Origin: Symsagittifera roscoffensis
Taxonomy: Eukaryota; Xenacoelomorpha; Acoela; Convolutidae
NCBI RefSeq assembly: GCF_963678635.1
Contig: NC_087070.1
Span: 42,330,988-42,394,987, forward strand
DNA length: 64,000 nt
Reading direction: 5' to 3'
Within the stretch, counting starts at the first letter, position 1. Each line of letters begins with the position of its first letter. The notes beneath the pieces were generated by a model, which was not told the DNA's origin, did not search any database, and saw only the letters and a list, made by a program, of their open reading frames with translations. The position numbers and the translations under genes were made by a program. Below are positions 1 through 23,100 of this stretch, piece after piece.

Positions 1-9437
<9,437 letters not shown>

Positions 9438-10739
9438 TTTTGGTCGTTAATAAATTTTAATTTTAAGGACATATGCACGTGCATCTTGTTATATCAATCT
9501 TGCTCCAATTTTTAAATTAGCTGTTAACGGTATTTTCTTAGGGTAAATACTATGATACATTATAATCATTAAATTTTAATTTAATTGTTCAATTGATTTC
9601 AAATTAATGTCGTCCCGGGTCACATCTTTTTCATATTTTTGGGGGCTCCTTTTCCTCACCTTCCACCTCATGTGCATCAAATTTATGGTTTTACAAAGTA
9701 TATTAGCAGGAATAATTATATTTAGCAACGCCTATTTAGTCAGCATGTCAAGTTTTATAACACTCGGACATAATTAACAAAAATTCCCGCACTGGAGTTC
9801 CTTGGATAAAAATCATATTAAAGTTGAGTTTTCTTTTCAGTTTCTATAAAAGTGAAAAAAACTAAACAATTCTAATCAATAAAGATTGTATTATAGTGCT
9901 ATTATTTGATAAAGCATTAAAAGTTATTGCAAATCAAATATATTTGGTTATTTTTCCCTTTTATGAAACTCCGTTATAATCGATTTTGTTTACCTAATTG
10001 AGATGCTAATTTCAATGCACATAAAGTGTTTTTCTGTTTCAAACTAAAGTTCGTTACTTGTTGTTCAATTTCAACTTTTTCTGCTCAACTTTGATTTTTG
10101 TTACTGTTTTTTGTTATCCAATTTCATAATTTTGTTCCTTTCAGTTTATTTAAAGATTATTCAGAAACTTAGGGGGAGGGAGTAAAGGGGCAAACGTTGG
10201 GGTGGGTTTTGTAAAGGGTAAAGAGGCAAAATAGGGGGAGATGTTAACGCAATCGTTTTGCAATTTGAGAAAGTTAAGGTTTAGAAATCGAGTAGGCCGT
10301 ACTCTCGGTTTGCAAGATCTCCGCATTACTCATTTGATAAATGCGAAAAATCTTGCAAAATTTCGATAGACGCAAAACAAAATTAAGGCGAACAAAAAAG
10401 CTATTTTTAAATGGATTATAATTAATTTTAAATTCGATAAAAAAAACAATGGATTATAATCGATTTTTTATTCTTTTTTGCTGTCTGAGTGCAACATGGG
10501 AATGGGAATCAATTATTCTAATAATATTTTAGACCACAATTTGATGATTGATTTTTTTACCTTTTTTAGATGCGGGAAGAAATTTAGCCATCAAAAATTG
10601 ATAAAAAGGACAATAAACTCACGGAAAGCGGAAAAAACAATTGAAATGACTTTAATTAGTTTTCAATTTTGAATTTTTGTTGGGAAAACACATTATCTCA
10701 AAGCTCTTTAAATGGCAAGAACCTTTTATGAACTGCCAT
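9438..10739. other. Intergenic spacer between DRC2-like and ferlin genes
   Basis: AT-rich, with a purine-rich stretch at 10170-10240. Presumably holds the DRC2 promoter, but no promoter element can be assigned from sequence alone. Confidence 0.5.
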
Positions 10740-11650
10740 TTTATCATACAATTAGCCCCATTCGAGAAAACTGGATCATTAAAACATAGCCAAGAGACTG
10801 TTGGAAAAAATTCAAGGGACGCATGTAAACAGAAAAACTAACTTGTCTTTTGAAGTCTCAACTTCGAACTTCAAAACAAATCAGATGCCCTTGAAGCTGT
10901 TCGAATTTCTAGAAAATTTGGTCGTCGGCACTTTTTAAAATAAAAATAAACCAGTTTGAGAAAACTGTATTTAAAAAAACTATTTCTTGGGAAATCTGAA
11001 TATTTATTGCCATTTTCGAAACCAGAAATTGAACACGTTTAACGTGAACAAACTTCAAAACATTTTCCTGAAAAAAAATTGAAGAAATCACCAAGACCCG
11101 TGTAAGAATCTTCACTACGTTCACTACTGATAATAATCTTGACGAAACATTTGTCACTAAAGTCCTCGTAGTCTCTGTAACCAGCACATTAGCTCTACAA
11201 CCAAAATGCAAACTTAGCACCTTATTTTTAATCATTTGCCAACGTATCCCATCAAATTTTGACTCGAAAACTATTTCAAAATTATACGGATTCTTGCACA
11301 GTTTTACGGATTCCAGCAACAATGTCTACGCAATAATCATTTAACAAACATAGCCAATCGAAGATTGGAAAAGAATAATGGACGCAATTAATCATAAAAA
11401 AAACACTAAGTTTGTTGAAAAAATCTCAACTTTCGATTCTCAAGAAAAAAATAGATGCCTTCTAAACTCTTTGAATTTCTAGAACGATTTATGACAGGCG
11501 CTTTTTTGATAAAATTAACCCAACTTGAGAAAACTGGATCAACAGGTAAAGTTTTTATTCCGCTGGAAATCTAAATATTGAATTCCACTTTCGAAACTAG
11601 AAACCTTTTACGAATTTTTGCGCCATTTGCATCTCTTTGTGTTTACATTT
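10740..11650 (+). repeat. Two copies of the dispersed ~400-bp repeat
   Basis: Both halves carry the family's TTGAGAAAACTG and 'ccgctggaaatct' blocks and a region ending 'cttcactacg'. A 137-aa minus-strand open frame at 10909-11322 overlaps the repeat and has no recognisable domain. Confidence 0.5.
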
Positions 11651-11893
11651 AAAAACAAGCAATAATATTAGTTGTCCAAAACTTACACAATTATATGCAC
11701 AGCGCAATAGCTGTTGAATACTTTTTCAAAACCTAGCAAAATCTTCAAAAAAATAGAGCGTCTCATCTGAACCAGTCTCAGCTGGTTCTTTTTTTATTAT
11801 CCGCCTCCATATGACAGCAAGTGTGATATGACATAGAAAGCCAGAAAAAGAGAACGATGCTTGGTTTGAATTGAAAATAAAACTAGCCTCTAC

Positions 11894-12100
11894 TTCGTGA
11901 TTTGAGATCCATCGGGGCTCGCAGAACAAGTGTCTCTTGCACCACTGAGTCAAAATGTCAGTGGGCAGCTGATTGTCCCGCCAGGAGCGGGAATCGAACC
12001 CCCCACCACTGGCAGGCAGTGGACACATGCCTCTGTACTTGGAAGTCCATCTGTTCTCAATGTCGATCTCAGTGAAGCCCATCAACTCGTCTTTCATCAC
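11894..12100 (-). CDS. Ferlin exon 8 (end of C2F and following linker)
   Basis: Starts after TTCAG and continues the C2F domain in phase 0: VMKDELMGFTEIDIENRWTS, then GMCPLP and WRDNQLPTDILTQWCKRH. This matches the ferlin pattern of a 'D-E-x-x-G-x-x-x-x-D-L-E-N-R' strand, a Cys-Gly-Leu-Pro-like turn and a WRD motif. The donor GAA|GTAGAG at 11893 is weak. Without it the frame reads on to 11726 and ends after a short hydrophobic stretch and an RRIIKKE cluster. Confidence 0.8.
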
Positions 12101-15100
12101 CTGAATAGACGAAGTAATACAATAGCTAGTTACAAATCGTACATTTTCGACTCCTTCTGTGGAATTTTTGACTCATAAGAACTAGTGCATATGGTTTTAA
12201 TTTTAATAAGTACATATTTAATAATAAGACTTCTATATGCTTTATAGAAGAGAAATAATTTGTTTTCATAGGTCATTTTCCACGAGCCCTTTAATTTTAT
12301 TTCTTCATTACAGCGTTTTTTCTTGAGCAAAGTACTTTTTTTGCAAGCTCAGGCTGACTATCAAGCGTCTAGAACTGTGACGTATGGTACCACAGCTACA
12401 ACCAAAAAAGGTCAGGCTGTAGTAGACCTAAAACTAGAGGTTCAATGAGTGCTCATCCTCACACACTTTCATTACCGCGACAGGGGATCGAACACCTGAT
12501 CTGACGTTCTCAAAGTTACCGACTTACCACAAGGCTGCCTCATTGGAATGCTAACCAATAATCATTTTTGCTTAGAAGTGAAAGCTTTTTTGGCAGTATA
12601 GATTAAAAAAGAGTCAAAGAAAATGTCTTAACCGCGCTTTATCGTAGAAAGCTCAATTCCTCTTTCACTGGTTATTAACTGATCTTCCGTCTCGATAAAT
12701 GAAATATCAATGTGCAAAAAGTTGTGCTATTTCGCCGCTCACCTTGTTATGGTTCCACACTTCTAATGTGACTAAGTAATCCAACGGGAGTGTAACTTTG
12801 AACTCGAACGATATTCCGAACACCGGCTCCAGAGAATTGGTCACAAAATCATCACGTTTTCCAAACGTTTGACCACCGCTTGTTTGCACAAAAATATATG
12901 GATCTGAAAGACCAGTATTGAAATCTAGAGACACCAAATTATCAGCCTGTAAAACATACAGTCGGACTAGTAATTTCTTCTGCGTTGGCGTCGGCGCTCT
13001 CGAGAAAAACGAAAAATTTTGACGGTTTTGGAGTGTGTAGTACACCGCAATAGCCGCTTTCAAATCGCAAACTCGGTTTCCAAAATCGTCACTGAAGAAA
13101 GATTTGTTCGGTTTGACGAGAGGATAACTGTTTAAGAAGTCTGTGAACTGTTCGTGGAAGTCTTCGAGACTTGATTGGTAGAAAAATAATACAGCATCTG
13201 ATTTGGCTTCTGTATTTTCAGTTCGTTTTTCCAAGCTGACTGAATTCAGCTTTCGGGCAGCGTAGAACAGCGACCAGAAATCTCCATTTTCAACAGTGTC
13301 GAGTAAATCGCCCTGCCCTGATGCATTTTGACGTCGGTAGAGTTTGACCTTGTTACCCTGGTTTGCTCTCGACTTCATAATGTACAAGCTACATGAAAAA
13401 AGATTACAGAATCAAAGGTTACGAAATTACAAGCATAGAGAAAAACCCGGCAAATTAATGGTCTCTTAGTAGCTTCAATATTCACCCATAAATAAAAAAA
13501 AGTTGGGCTATTTTTTTCATAAATTTTGAAATTTTATTTTAGGAAAAGATGGCAAATGAAAGTAGTGCAAAATGTCGAGTTCTTTGGAAACCAGAGACAA
13601 TTTTACAAAAAAGACCAACCTATTTACTGATTCTTTTGAGCTGCGATTATGTTCCTGATCACCAGTGTCACCATGTTCATTATCTCCATTGCCCAATTGA
13701 TCATCAAGAGTTTCCGTGCCAAATAAATCTCCTCTCAGCAAATCGGTGATTCCTGAGATAGTTGCGACAGCTACAATTTGCCCGGTTCCGGGAAAATAGT
13801 CTCCTTCAAATTTCTTCAGGGCCAAATCCACGACAGGCGAGTACTCTTTCTTGATCGGGAGAAGCATATCCAGACGATGGTTGTCTCTTGGAAAATTAGG
13901 GTGCTCTGCGATATTTTTGAGGACACCGGAATTTTCGAAGTACTTGAGAATCGTTGTTTCAATAATCAAACTTGACGATTCCATGCCTCCCAAGAATCGC
14001 ATTAGTTCGACAAAACCACCCGAAAGGTTGTTAACGCCTCTCAAACCCCAGAAAATGATCTCGAAAGTAGTGAGTTTCGTGACCGGAGCTATTGGGTACG
14101 GGATTGTGAAATACGTAACAGTTCGGTCAAAAGTAGGGATCAATTTAGCAGCTTGTAAATTTGGTTCAATGAGCTCACATGAGCAGAGGAGACGACTTTT
14201 GGCGGTCGACAGAAAAGTTCGCAACTCGATCCACTTCAAATGTGAGCGTCGATCTGAAGAGTATTTCAACAGATTTGGGGTAATAGTCACGTGACCCACA
14301 GCTGTTTCTGAAGATCCCGACTGATTTCTGACTTCGATGAAAACTGATGGTATAATTAAAGAGGATTGTTCTTGGTTCAATGTTAGATCGTAGCAGCAAA
14401 TGTCTTTGATGATTAAGACTTCGTCAAATAGTGGGCTAATTGAGCGATCGACACTATGGGACTTCCTGGACATCGATTGTGCAATTACATTGGCAAATGT
14501 TCTGGTTGCCTGTGCAGCATTGAGATCCTAAAAACGTAGCCATCAGATAATTGGAAATCTTTAAAACAAAAAATGGAAAAATGTAAATTCTTGTTTGATC
14601 GAAAAAGTGAATGACTCCTAGTTTCAAAAAAGGACTTTAAGTTTCTGAACTCCGAGCCAAATAAAAAATTACGTATTGATCCAGTTATCTCTAAATAGAT
14701 TAACTTTAAGATAAGAGCGCCAGCCATCAAAATTGTTGAATTTTCAAACTGCTGGTACCGAAAAATTTTTGGAAACAGTAAACATAGCCCAGAGTTGGAA
14801 AAGAATATATGAGCGCAATGAAATTCGAAAGTTTGAACAAATTTCACCTTTCGAATTTTTAAAATAAAATATAGATGGCCTTAAGGCTTTTTTAAATTCA
14901 CCAACAGTTTTTGATTGCCACTTTTTTCTTAAAATGAACCCAATTTGAGAAAACTAGATTATTCGGTAAAACTTTTCATCCGCTAAGAAATCTGATAATT
15001 GAACTCCGCTTTCAAAATTAGAAGTTGACCATGTTTTTGTAACTTGTTCATGTTCACTGCTTGATAGTGGAATTTGCTTTCCTTTTAACAAAAGAAGGGA

Positions 15101-18100
15101 ATTGGCCTTTAAAAAATAAACTCAAATAAAAAAACCTCAAACCTGAAAAAAAGACAAAAAATCATTCCGACCTATTTAACTTTCTCAACTACGTTCGTCG
15201 ACTCCTAAAACTGAAAAACAATAATTTTGAAGCAAAAACAAATATCAAGTTAAAATACTTTAGTCGTACAAATAATCACAAACTTTTAGCTTGCCTGAAG
15301 TCATTTTGGAACAATTTTTCTAGTGCGAGATAATTCGACCTATCAATCCACGGTCTAATTTTAAACAAGTTTATTTAATCACTCTTATTCAATTTATGAA
15401 AGATTTAAGTTGAAGTATCTAATTGTCATGACATTGTTTACAACTTATCTATTATATAACAAGATGAATTAAGTCTTGTACAGATCTCTTTATTCCTTAA
15501 GAAATCACAGCCTCAAGTAAATAAACTGCGTTACGTTTTCGTCAACATGGATTACACATTGAAAAAGGTGCATAAAATAAACTAGAGCATACTCAAAGTA
15601 CCGATTTTTAAACCGACATAACTTTACAAAAAATGAAAGTAAAATATTTTGATCGCCGAAGTTTGACTGATTTGCAAACCAGCCCAAGCATTAGAAATCC
15701 TCTCTAATTAAACAACGGAGCGAAAATACTTTATAATTTGAAAATCTCTCGAGAACTAAAAAAATGAAATATATCATGTTTGAGATCTCTAAATTTCAAG
15801 AATTTTGTGTCTTCGACATTTTTTTCATAAAACTAGCTCAATAAGATAAAACTGGATCAGCTAGTTTTTTTTCACTCAGCTGGGAAATCTAATTATTCAA
15901 ATCCACTTTTGAATGTTGAAGTCGCACAACATCTTCTTTGAAGTGAAAGCGTTATCGTTCTCCTTTCTGCAGAAGAATTTTAAAAGTCATAGATCATAAA
16001 GATTAGAGCTGGCGTAATCACATCATAGATATTCTCCCTCAGAAAACGGAAAACCTGGATCAAATCAATAGACAACACATTTATTCCACTGATAAATCTG
16101 AAAATTGAAATCAGCTTTCAAAATAAAAATTCGATTGCGTTTTTTACAACCTTTACGATTTTGGTGATCAATGGAGAAGTTTGCCTTCCTTCTAACAAAT
16201 AATCTAACCTTAAAATGAGATTCTCTGGGTTGGACGCGGAGCGGATTCGCTTCACAAACACAGATGGAGTGCCCTGGTAGTTTAGTCCCTCCTTTAATAT
16301 GGACTCGTTCGCAGGTGAGGCAACATTTAGGTTCAAAAAAACTTAGATAAGAGTCTAGTTTTTGAGAACTAGGCTTCCATGTAGCTCTAATAAAAACAGG
16401 TTAGCCGCAGTTTTCTTTGAAATTCACTGATTTCCTGTGTGAATTATTTCGCTGAATTTGCTATAATTAAAAATTTAAGCCTTAAAAGTTTAATTCTAAC
16501 AAAAATTACTTACTTCGCCTTGATATATGTACGCATGCAGTTCAAACCGTTTTTCAGCTAACTTTGCATTGATAAAATGATACAGTTGCGAGCAGACTTC
16601 GATGTTTCCGCCGCCATCTTCCAAAGAAGCACTCAACTTGAGACTGTCGAAACTCTTTCCCACAAATTCAACCGAGTTCAGTTTTCGAAACCAAATTCGC
16701 CGTCTAAAGATTTCACTTCCATCCGAGAACGGGAAATAATCGTCCCAATAATTGTTTGAATACTCGAAAAAAGCAGATTCTTCTTCTATCTTTTCTAATT
16801 TTTCTACGTTTTCTTTGTCGTCAAGGACTAAAACGCGAACCAGCTTTTGCCTTCTAAGACGGTGGCTTTCATTTTCAACTGGATTCCAATCTGTGACTTC
16901 AAAACTCGTGACATCTCCTGAAAACGAACTGTACTGCCAGCCTTCTTCGTCAATTTCCGAACCAATTCGTCTCGGTTCTATTTCAGGTTTCCAGGTTCCA
17001 GCCCACTTCCAGCCCTTCGGAGGGTAAAAGGATCCCTTTTTGTCATCTTTAGCCACCAAATCAGAGCCCCAAAAATGAGGTTCATTTCGCAGCCACTTGT
17101 TATCACCTACTTTCCTTCTTTCATGCTTAAACATAACTGCCTGACTCTTATCTTGTTTTGGAAAAGTATCCAACTTTTGGTCTGTTGATATGGGACTAGT
17201 AAGGTTGGTGAGCAGTTGCCATTGGTCGGACTTGGAGATTTCATATTTTTGAGAACCTCTGCAAATGCGACTGAGCATCTCAATGGAAGGGTAGGTGACT
17301 CCGTTCAAGTCATGGAACTGAGGTTCACCTGAAATCAAAACAGATACATTGGCACAAACATCTTTAAAAGCTACACAAAAAGTTAAATTATCTCCTCAAA
17401 TCAAGTAATGATTGTAAAGCCTAGTCATAATATTATTGGCTCTTTTTCCAGTCCCCCCTTTAAATTTCAATACTGAAAAGTCTATTTAACGTTGTCATAA
17501 TGCAATGAAATTTGGCGTGGTGAATTAATCGACAACTGTAAACAGATTTGTTCTTCATACCTTACAGCGTAACATCACGCATTTAGCCGTAATAACACGT
17601 ACAACAAACATAAAACTCGGTATTCTGAAAGGGGGGTGGGAAACTGGAAAAGAGCCTTTTTATTCTCTAGTTTCTATGTTTGTGATCATTTCGCAATAAA
17701 TCCTCCTAAATTACATTTGATTATGAATCTAATTTAAGACCAACCTTTTTGCCAGCTGAGAAGAGTTTTCTCCTCGTATTCATGCATAACTGCGCATGAA
17801 TGGATCGGAAGTTTCTGATCCAAATCATTTGCAGGACAACCTCCTTCTGATTTGTTGTAAACCCATGCCTGAAGTCAACAAGGATTTGAGTCAAAATTGA
17901 ACAGCGGCCATTTTGTGGTTGTTTATGAACGATTTCAAACAGGCATGAAAGTTATAAGCAAAACTTAAGTGAAATTTTTTCCCCCTGCTCAAAACAATGA
18001 TGACGGAAGGGTTTATGAATTCAAATTCATAAACTATTCTTTGAGTGTACTCTGACAGCACCCAATTACAGCGTTCGTAATTAAAAATTTTGCAAAGTTT

Positions 18101-20122
18101 TTATTCACGTTTTTTGAACAAATTTTGAAGAACCATAAAATTTTGTGAAGTTTTATATAAGTTCTTTGAAAAATTTAAAATGAACTAAGAAACGTCACAT
18201 CTGGGAAACTGAAAGCAATTGAGCAGTCGCTTTTGGACGCAAGATTTGCAACTCCTGAGACAACGTTGGGAAGTTCAAATTTTGATAAACTTCACCTTAA
18301 GTTTTCTAATCTCGAAAGCAACCAATATTTGAGCAGTCTTTTTAGATGGCAAAATTCGCAAAATTCGCAAAGTAGACAACTTAGGGTTGGGAATTTCAAT
18401 TTAACGAATTATTTTGTAATTTGAGATTTCTGAAAACTTCCAAAAAAATCACACAAATTGTCGTATCTCTTAAACAAAAATGATATGGGCATTCTTAAAT
18501 GAAGGCCGAATTTGCAATCCCTGAGATTACTCTGACAGCCCCACAACTACAGGTTAGGAATTTCAAACTTTGAAAAAAAAAAATAATTTTAATAAAAAAC
18601 GTAATAAATGGAAAACTGCAAAATTTTGAGCAGTCCTATTTGGAGGCAAAATTTGCAACTCTAGAGAGTACCCTGCCAGAGCCTCACTACAGAGATAAAA
18701 ATTTCAAGTATTGGGAAGTTTTTTATAATTGAGTTTTCTGAAAAATTTTGAAAAAAAAAATCCAAAAAAACGTCATATCTCAAAAATTCCAAAAAATTTA
18801 GCAGTCATATTGGGAGGCAAAAACTCGCAACACCTCAGAGTACCCTGGCAGAGCCTCACTCTACAGATAATAATTTCAATTTTTGGGAATTTTTTTATAA
18901 TTAAGTTTTCTGAAAAAATTTAGAAAAAATCCTAAAAAAACGTTATATCTCTAAAAGTTCATGAATTTGAGCAGCGATATTCAAACACAAGGTTCGCAAC
19001 CCCCTGAGAGTACCCTCAAAGATTCCAATTTCAGGATTGAGATCTTTAAACTTTTGGAATTTTTTAACATGTAAGTTTTTTTTCAAATTTCGGATAAAAT
19101 CATAGAAAACGTCATATCTTGAAAACTACAAGGATTTGAGCAGTCATTTTTGGCGGCGAAATTCACAATTTCTGACAGTACCCCGACAGAGCCTCACTAC
19201 AGAGAGGGTAATTTCGAGTTTTGTGATATTTTTTATATCTAAGTTTTCAGAAAAATTTTGAAAAAAAATCCAAAATAAATCATATCTCAAAATCTACAAG
19301 GATTAGAGCAGCCATAATCAGAGGCAAGATACGCAACCCCTGAGAGTACCCTCACAATATCCAACAACAGGATTGAGATTTCGTTTTGGAATTTTTCAAA
19401 ATCTAAGTTTTTGAAAAATTTTTAAAAAAATCAGGAAAACCATCATATCTCGAAAACTACAAGGATTTTAGAAGTGAGAATTGGAGGCAAGATTCGCAAC
19501 CCCTGAGAGTATCCTGACAGCACCTTGACAACTACTGGGTGAGAATTTCAAACATTGAGAAACTTTTAAAATTAAATTTTCTAGAAGTTTTGAAAAATCT
19601 CGAAAATTGCCTATCTCGTAAACTAAAAGGATTTGGCTTTTCATATATGGAGGCCAGAATCGCAAAACCTGGAAAAACTCAGACAATATCTTACTATTGG
19701 GTTGCTAATTTCAAACTTGATAAAATGAACACCGAATTTAAACTGGAAAATCGATAAAAAACCTTAAAAATTGCAACATAGGGTATAGCTTAAACGTGAA
19801 AAAATTCTTTTGTTAAACATGCAAGAATAATATGTTGAAAAAGCTTAAACATGGCAAAATAGTGAAGCCCGCAATTAAATATATAATAGATTTAAACTGG
19901 AAAATCGAAAAAAACCTTAAAAATTGCAACATAGGGTATAGCTTAAACGTGAAAAAATTCTTTTGTTAAACATGCAAAAATAATACGTTGAAAAAGCTTA
20001 AGCATGGCGAGATAGTGAAGCCCGCAATTAAATATATAATAGATAGATACATAATAGATGAAAGTTAAAAAATTAGGCGACGGGTAGACAGAAATAATCA
20101 AATTAATTAAAAAAGCAGGTAT

Positions 20123-20176
<54 letters not shown>

Positions 20177-23100
20177 TTAATTTGGCCTCGAAAAAAAATA
20201 CTGAAAAATTAATGACCTTGCAAAAAACTAATTGAAAAATTTTCTTAAGGATTGCAATATATGCTATAGCTTAAACATGAAAAAATTCTTTCGTTAAACA
20301 TGCAAAATTATTATGCTTAAACATGGGAGATAGCTGTCACTCGCATTTAAATATTGTATAGATATAGATAGATATAGATATAGATATTCGCTTTTTAAAG
20401 GCGACCCCTATTTTATTCATCATTATGCTTGTTTCAGAGCTCTCCCAAAAACTAAGGAAGATAACTTTTTTGCGCCTCTGTCAATTTTAGATAATAGTCA
20501 TGTCAATGAGCTTTCACTTCAATACAAACTTGCGCTTGCTACCTCTAATCTCAGAATAAATGTACGTTGGCTTCAAGGAAGTAATCGAAAACGAATAGTC
20601 TTTGAGGTTTCAAGACGCTCCTCCGATTCTGGCAATTGGCGCTTTTGCGGAGCAGTTATTTACTTGCCTGATAAGTGATCTGGGCGGCTATTTGTCCTCC
20701 CATTCTTCCAATCAAGTCTTTAGACACAAACTTCATTTTGGCAGTTGTAGACTTGTTATACTGACTACCCGCGAAAAACGCATTGAACATCAGATTCTGA
20801 GTTGGAATTCGAAGAAACGCAAAAATAGCGCCTGAAGTTGCCTTGCAGGAGAAACTGACAATGATAGGCGGCAATGTGGACAAGACGGGACTTCTGATCG
20901 ACCTGAAAATAGAAGCATATGTACAGTCAGACCATATTTTATTTCAAGTGTGGGATCTTTAGTCATTTTACTATTATTAAGTATCATCACACTGGAACCC
21001 CGACACACCTCCCCCTCGTGGGTTCGACGCCTGACCACACAAAGGGTCCTCCCTTGTTTGGAAATCCGTATCTACCTCTCCTCTAGAAAATCCTCAATCC
21101 GCCACTTGCTAATAGAAATCAACATTATGAAAATGTTACCTCAAGTTATGCAGTAGAGTTTCAATGTCTATCAAAAGGTCATGCTGATTTTCTTTTGGTA
21201 GTGTTTGTAAAATGGATGCCACTGTTGCGAGCAGAAGATCCAGTTTATCCAACAAGTATTCCGAATCGGAGAAATCCATGCTTTCCAGTTGAGCTCGCGT
21301 CACATTTACTTTAATAACGAGGGAATTCAAAATTTTGACCAGTCTTGGTAACATGTGTTTGCTAGCATCTTGTACCTATAAGCATATTTCAATTTTGTTT
21401 TGTTATTCTAAATTTAATATAATAACTCGATAGCTTTAAAAAACAGCGATTTTTAAATCCCAAATGTTTTTTAGGACTGGGTTATGCTCCCGAATTTGTT
21501 GGAACGAGTAGTATCAAACAGGGTCTAATCTAGGATTTTCTGGAGGATTGGGGGGGGGCAGATTTTCAAAAAATTTTGTCGATCTTTTTTCCATTTTCCG
21601 AGCTCTCCCAAAGCAGTAAAAAGACCCTGTTTTGGCCAAAACGTTTTAAAAAATAGACCAAAATAGCGTTTTTAGGCACTTTTTTGGAAACATTTTAACC
21701 AAAAATTGCGTTTTTTTTTTGGCGCCCCTCCTAAAAATTAGTATATATTGGCACCCAAGGCGCCTTTAGAAAATTTTTTGTGCCGGTCAGTCAAAAGTGG
21801 GTGTTCCAAAATAGTACAAAGGGGGGACCCTTTGGGTCAAATCCCTGAGGAAGGGAAGCCTCTGCCCCTCGCACAAGCCCCCCCCCCCCCAAATCCGCCC
21901 CTGGTATCAAAACACAGGCAACAAAATAGGAAAAGTGTAAATGAACTCCAGAAAACCGACAAAATTGACAAATTGGTTTATGAAAAAATTCAACTGTTAA
22001 ATTAAAAAAAAAAACAAAAACATGGCCTTAAAGATTTTAGATTTTCAAAAACAAATTATTACCGACTCTTCTTTAATGAAAATAAGCCGAATTTGAGATA
22101 AATGGATCATTAAGTCGAATTCACAAAACTAAAGTCAATTTGTATTCTTGAATCGCCATGCACGTTTTTTGTCATATTTCTACTTTTGCTGTTCGATAAT
22201 GGATTCTGCCTTCCTTTTATATTAACATAGAGATTGAACTGAACTTAGAAAAAAATGAGAAATCAAACCATTAAAAAGTTAAGCGTGAACAAATTTTAAG
22301 ACTTTTTCCAAAAAGTGAAATAAAAAAATCCACTCGACCTATATAACTGTTCACGAGTTTCATTGACTTAACCCAGTAAAAAAAGTTATAAGAAACTTTT
22401 ATGAACAGGCTGATTAAAATGAACGCGAGTTTTCAGATTCCGCAGAAAAAAAATCACCTTGAGATTCTTTGAGTTTCGAGAATTCATTATTTTTGAAACT
22501 TTTTCAACAAACTAAACCAATTATAGAAAATTAGGTCAAAATTGTTTCTCGAAACTAAACAACGTTCACGTTCTTTTTTGCATTTTTGGACTTTTTATGG
22601 AAAAACAAATTTGCCCTTTTTTAGAAAAAGAATTTGAGTTGAGCATGGAAAAAAAAACTCCAAACGAAAAAAAACATCGATGTTGAGTGTGGACACTGTT
22701 CAAAACTTTTTTATGACAAAAAGTAAAAAACACGCGACCTTAATCATTATCTTCAAATTGCTCTTTTTTACTTTAAAAACAATAACCAGGACGGTACTGA
22801 GTTTATAAAAACATGTGCAATAAAAACAAAAATGAATAAAAAATTGTAAATACAAAGGTGAATAGTTTTCACTCAAATTAGTGCTTTGTGTGCGAAGATA
22901 TAAAAGGGTCTTATGCACTAAACGGTCCAAAATCAGTATTTCTTCAACTTTCTTGAGTTCAAATTAATAAGGTTGATCGCAATTTATACACTCAAATTCA
23001 AAAACACGGTCCTGCTCCTGCATTTCAATTGAATTTTTCTCGTCAAAAAAACTTATTATGTGACTTGAAAATAATTTTATTGTTAGTAAAAGTTTAACAT

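Larger units (their letters stand above)
14528..16513. other. Ferlin intron with dispersed repeats
   Basis: Bounded by GAA|GTAAGT at 16513 and TTTTTAG|GAT at 14528. Holds at least two copies of the ~400-bp dispersed repeat (14870-15190 and 15750-16210). No exon is needed because flanking exons join in frame within the C2D domain. Confidence 0.8.

Noticed and set aside
10909-11322. 137-aa minus-strand frame between ferlin exon 8 and DRC2, candidate C2G exon
   Set aside because: No ferlin C2G or membrane motif, and it overlaps a dispersed repeat family.
11985-12005. tRNA B-box-like GGTTCGATTCC on the minus strand
   Set aside because: It lies inside ferlin exon 8 and the A-box-like segment is on the wrong side; a codon coincidence.
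16118-16336. 72-aa minus-strand frame with a plausible GTTAGA donor, possible extra ferlin exon
   Set aside because: Exon 5 (ending 16514) and exon 6 (starting 14527) join in phase 0 and rebuild the C2D strand YIYQGE-DLNAAQ, leaving no place for it.
20118-20176. Short regular repeats considered as a CRISPR-like array
   Set aside because: Simple ACAG microsatellite without spacers, in an animal intron.
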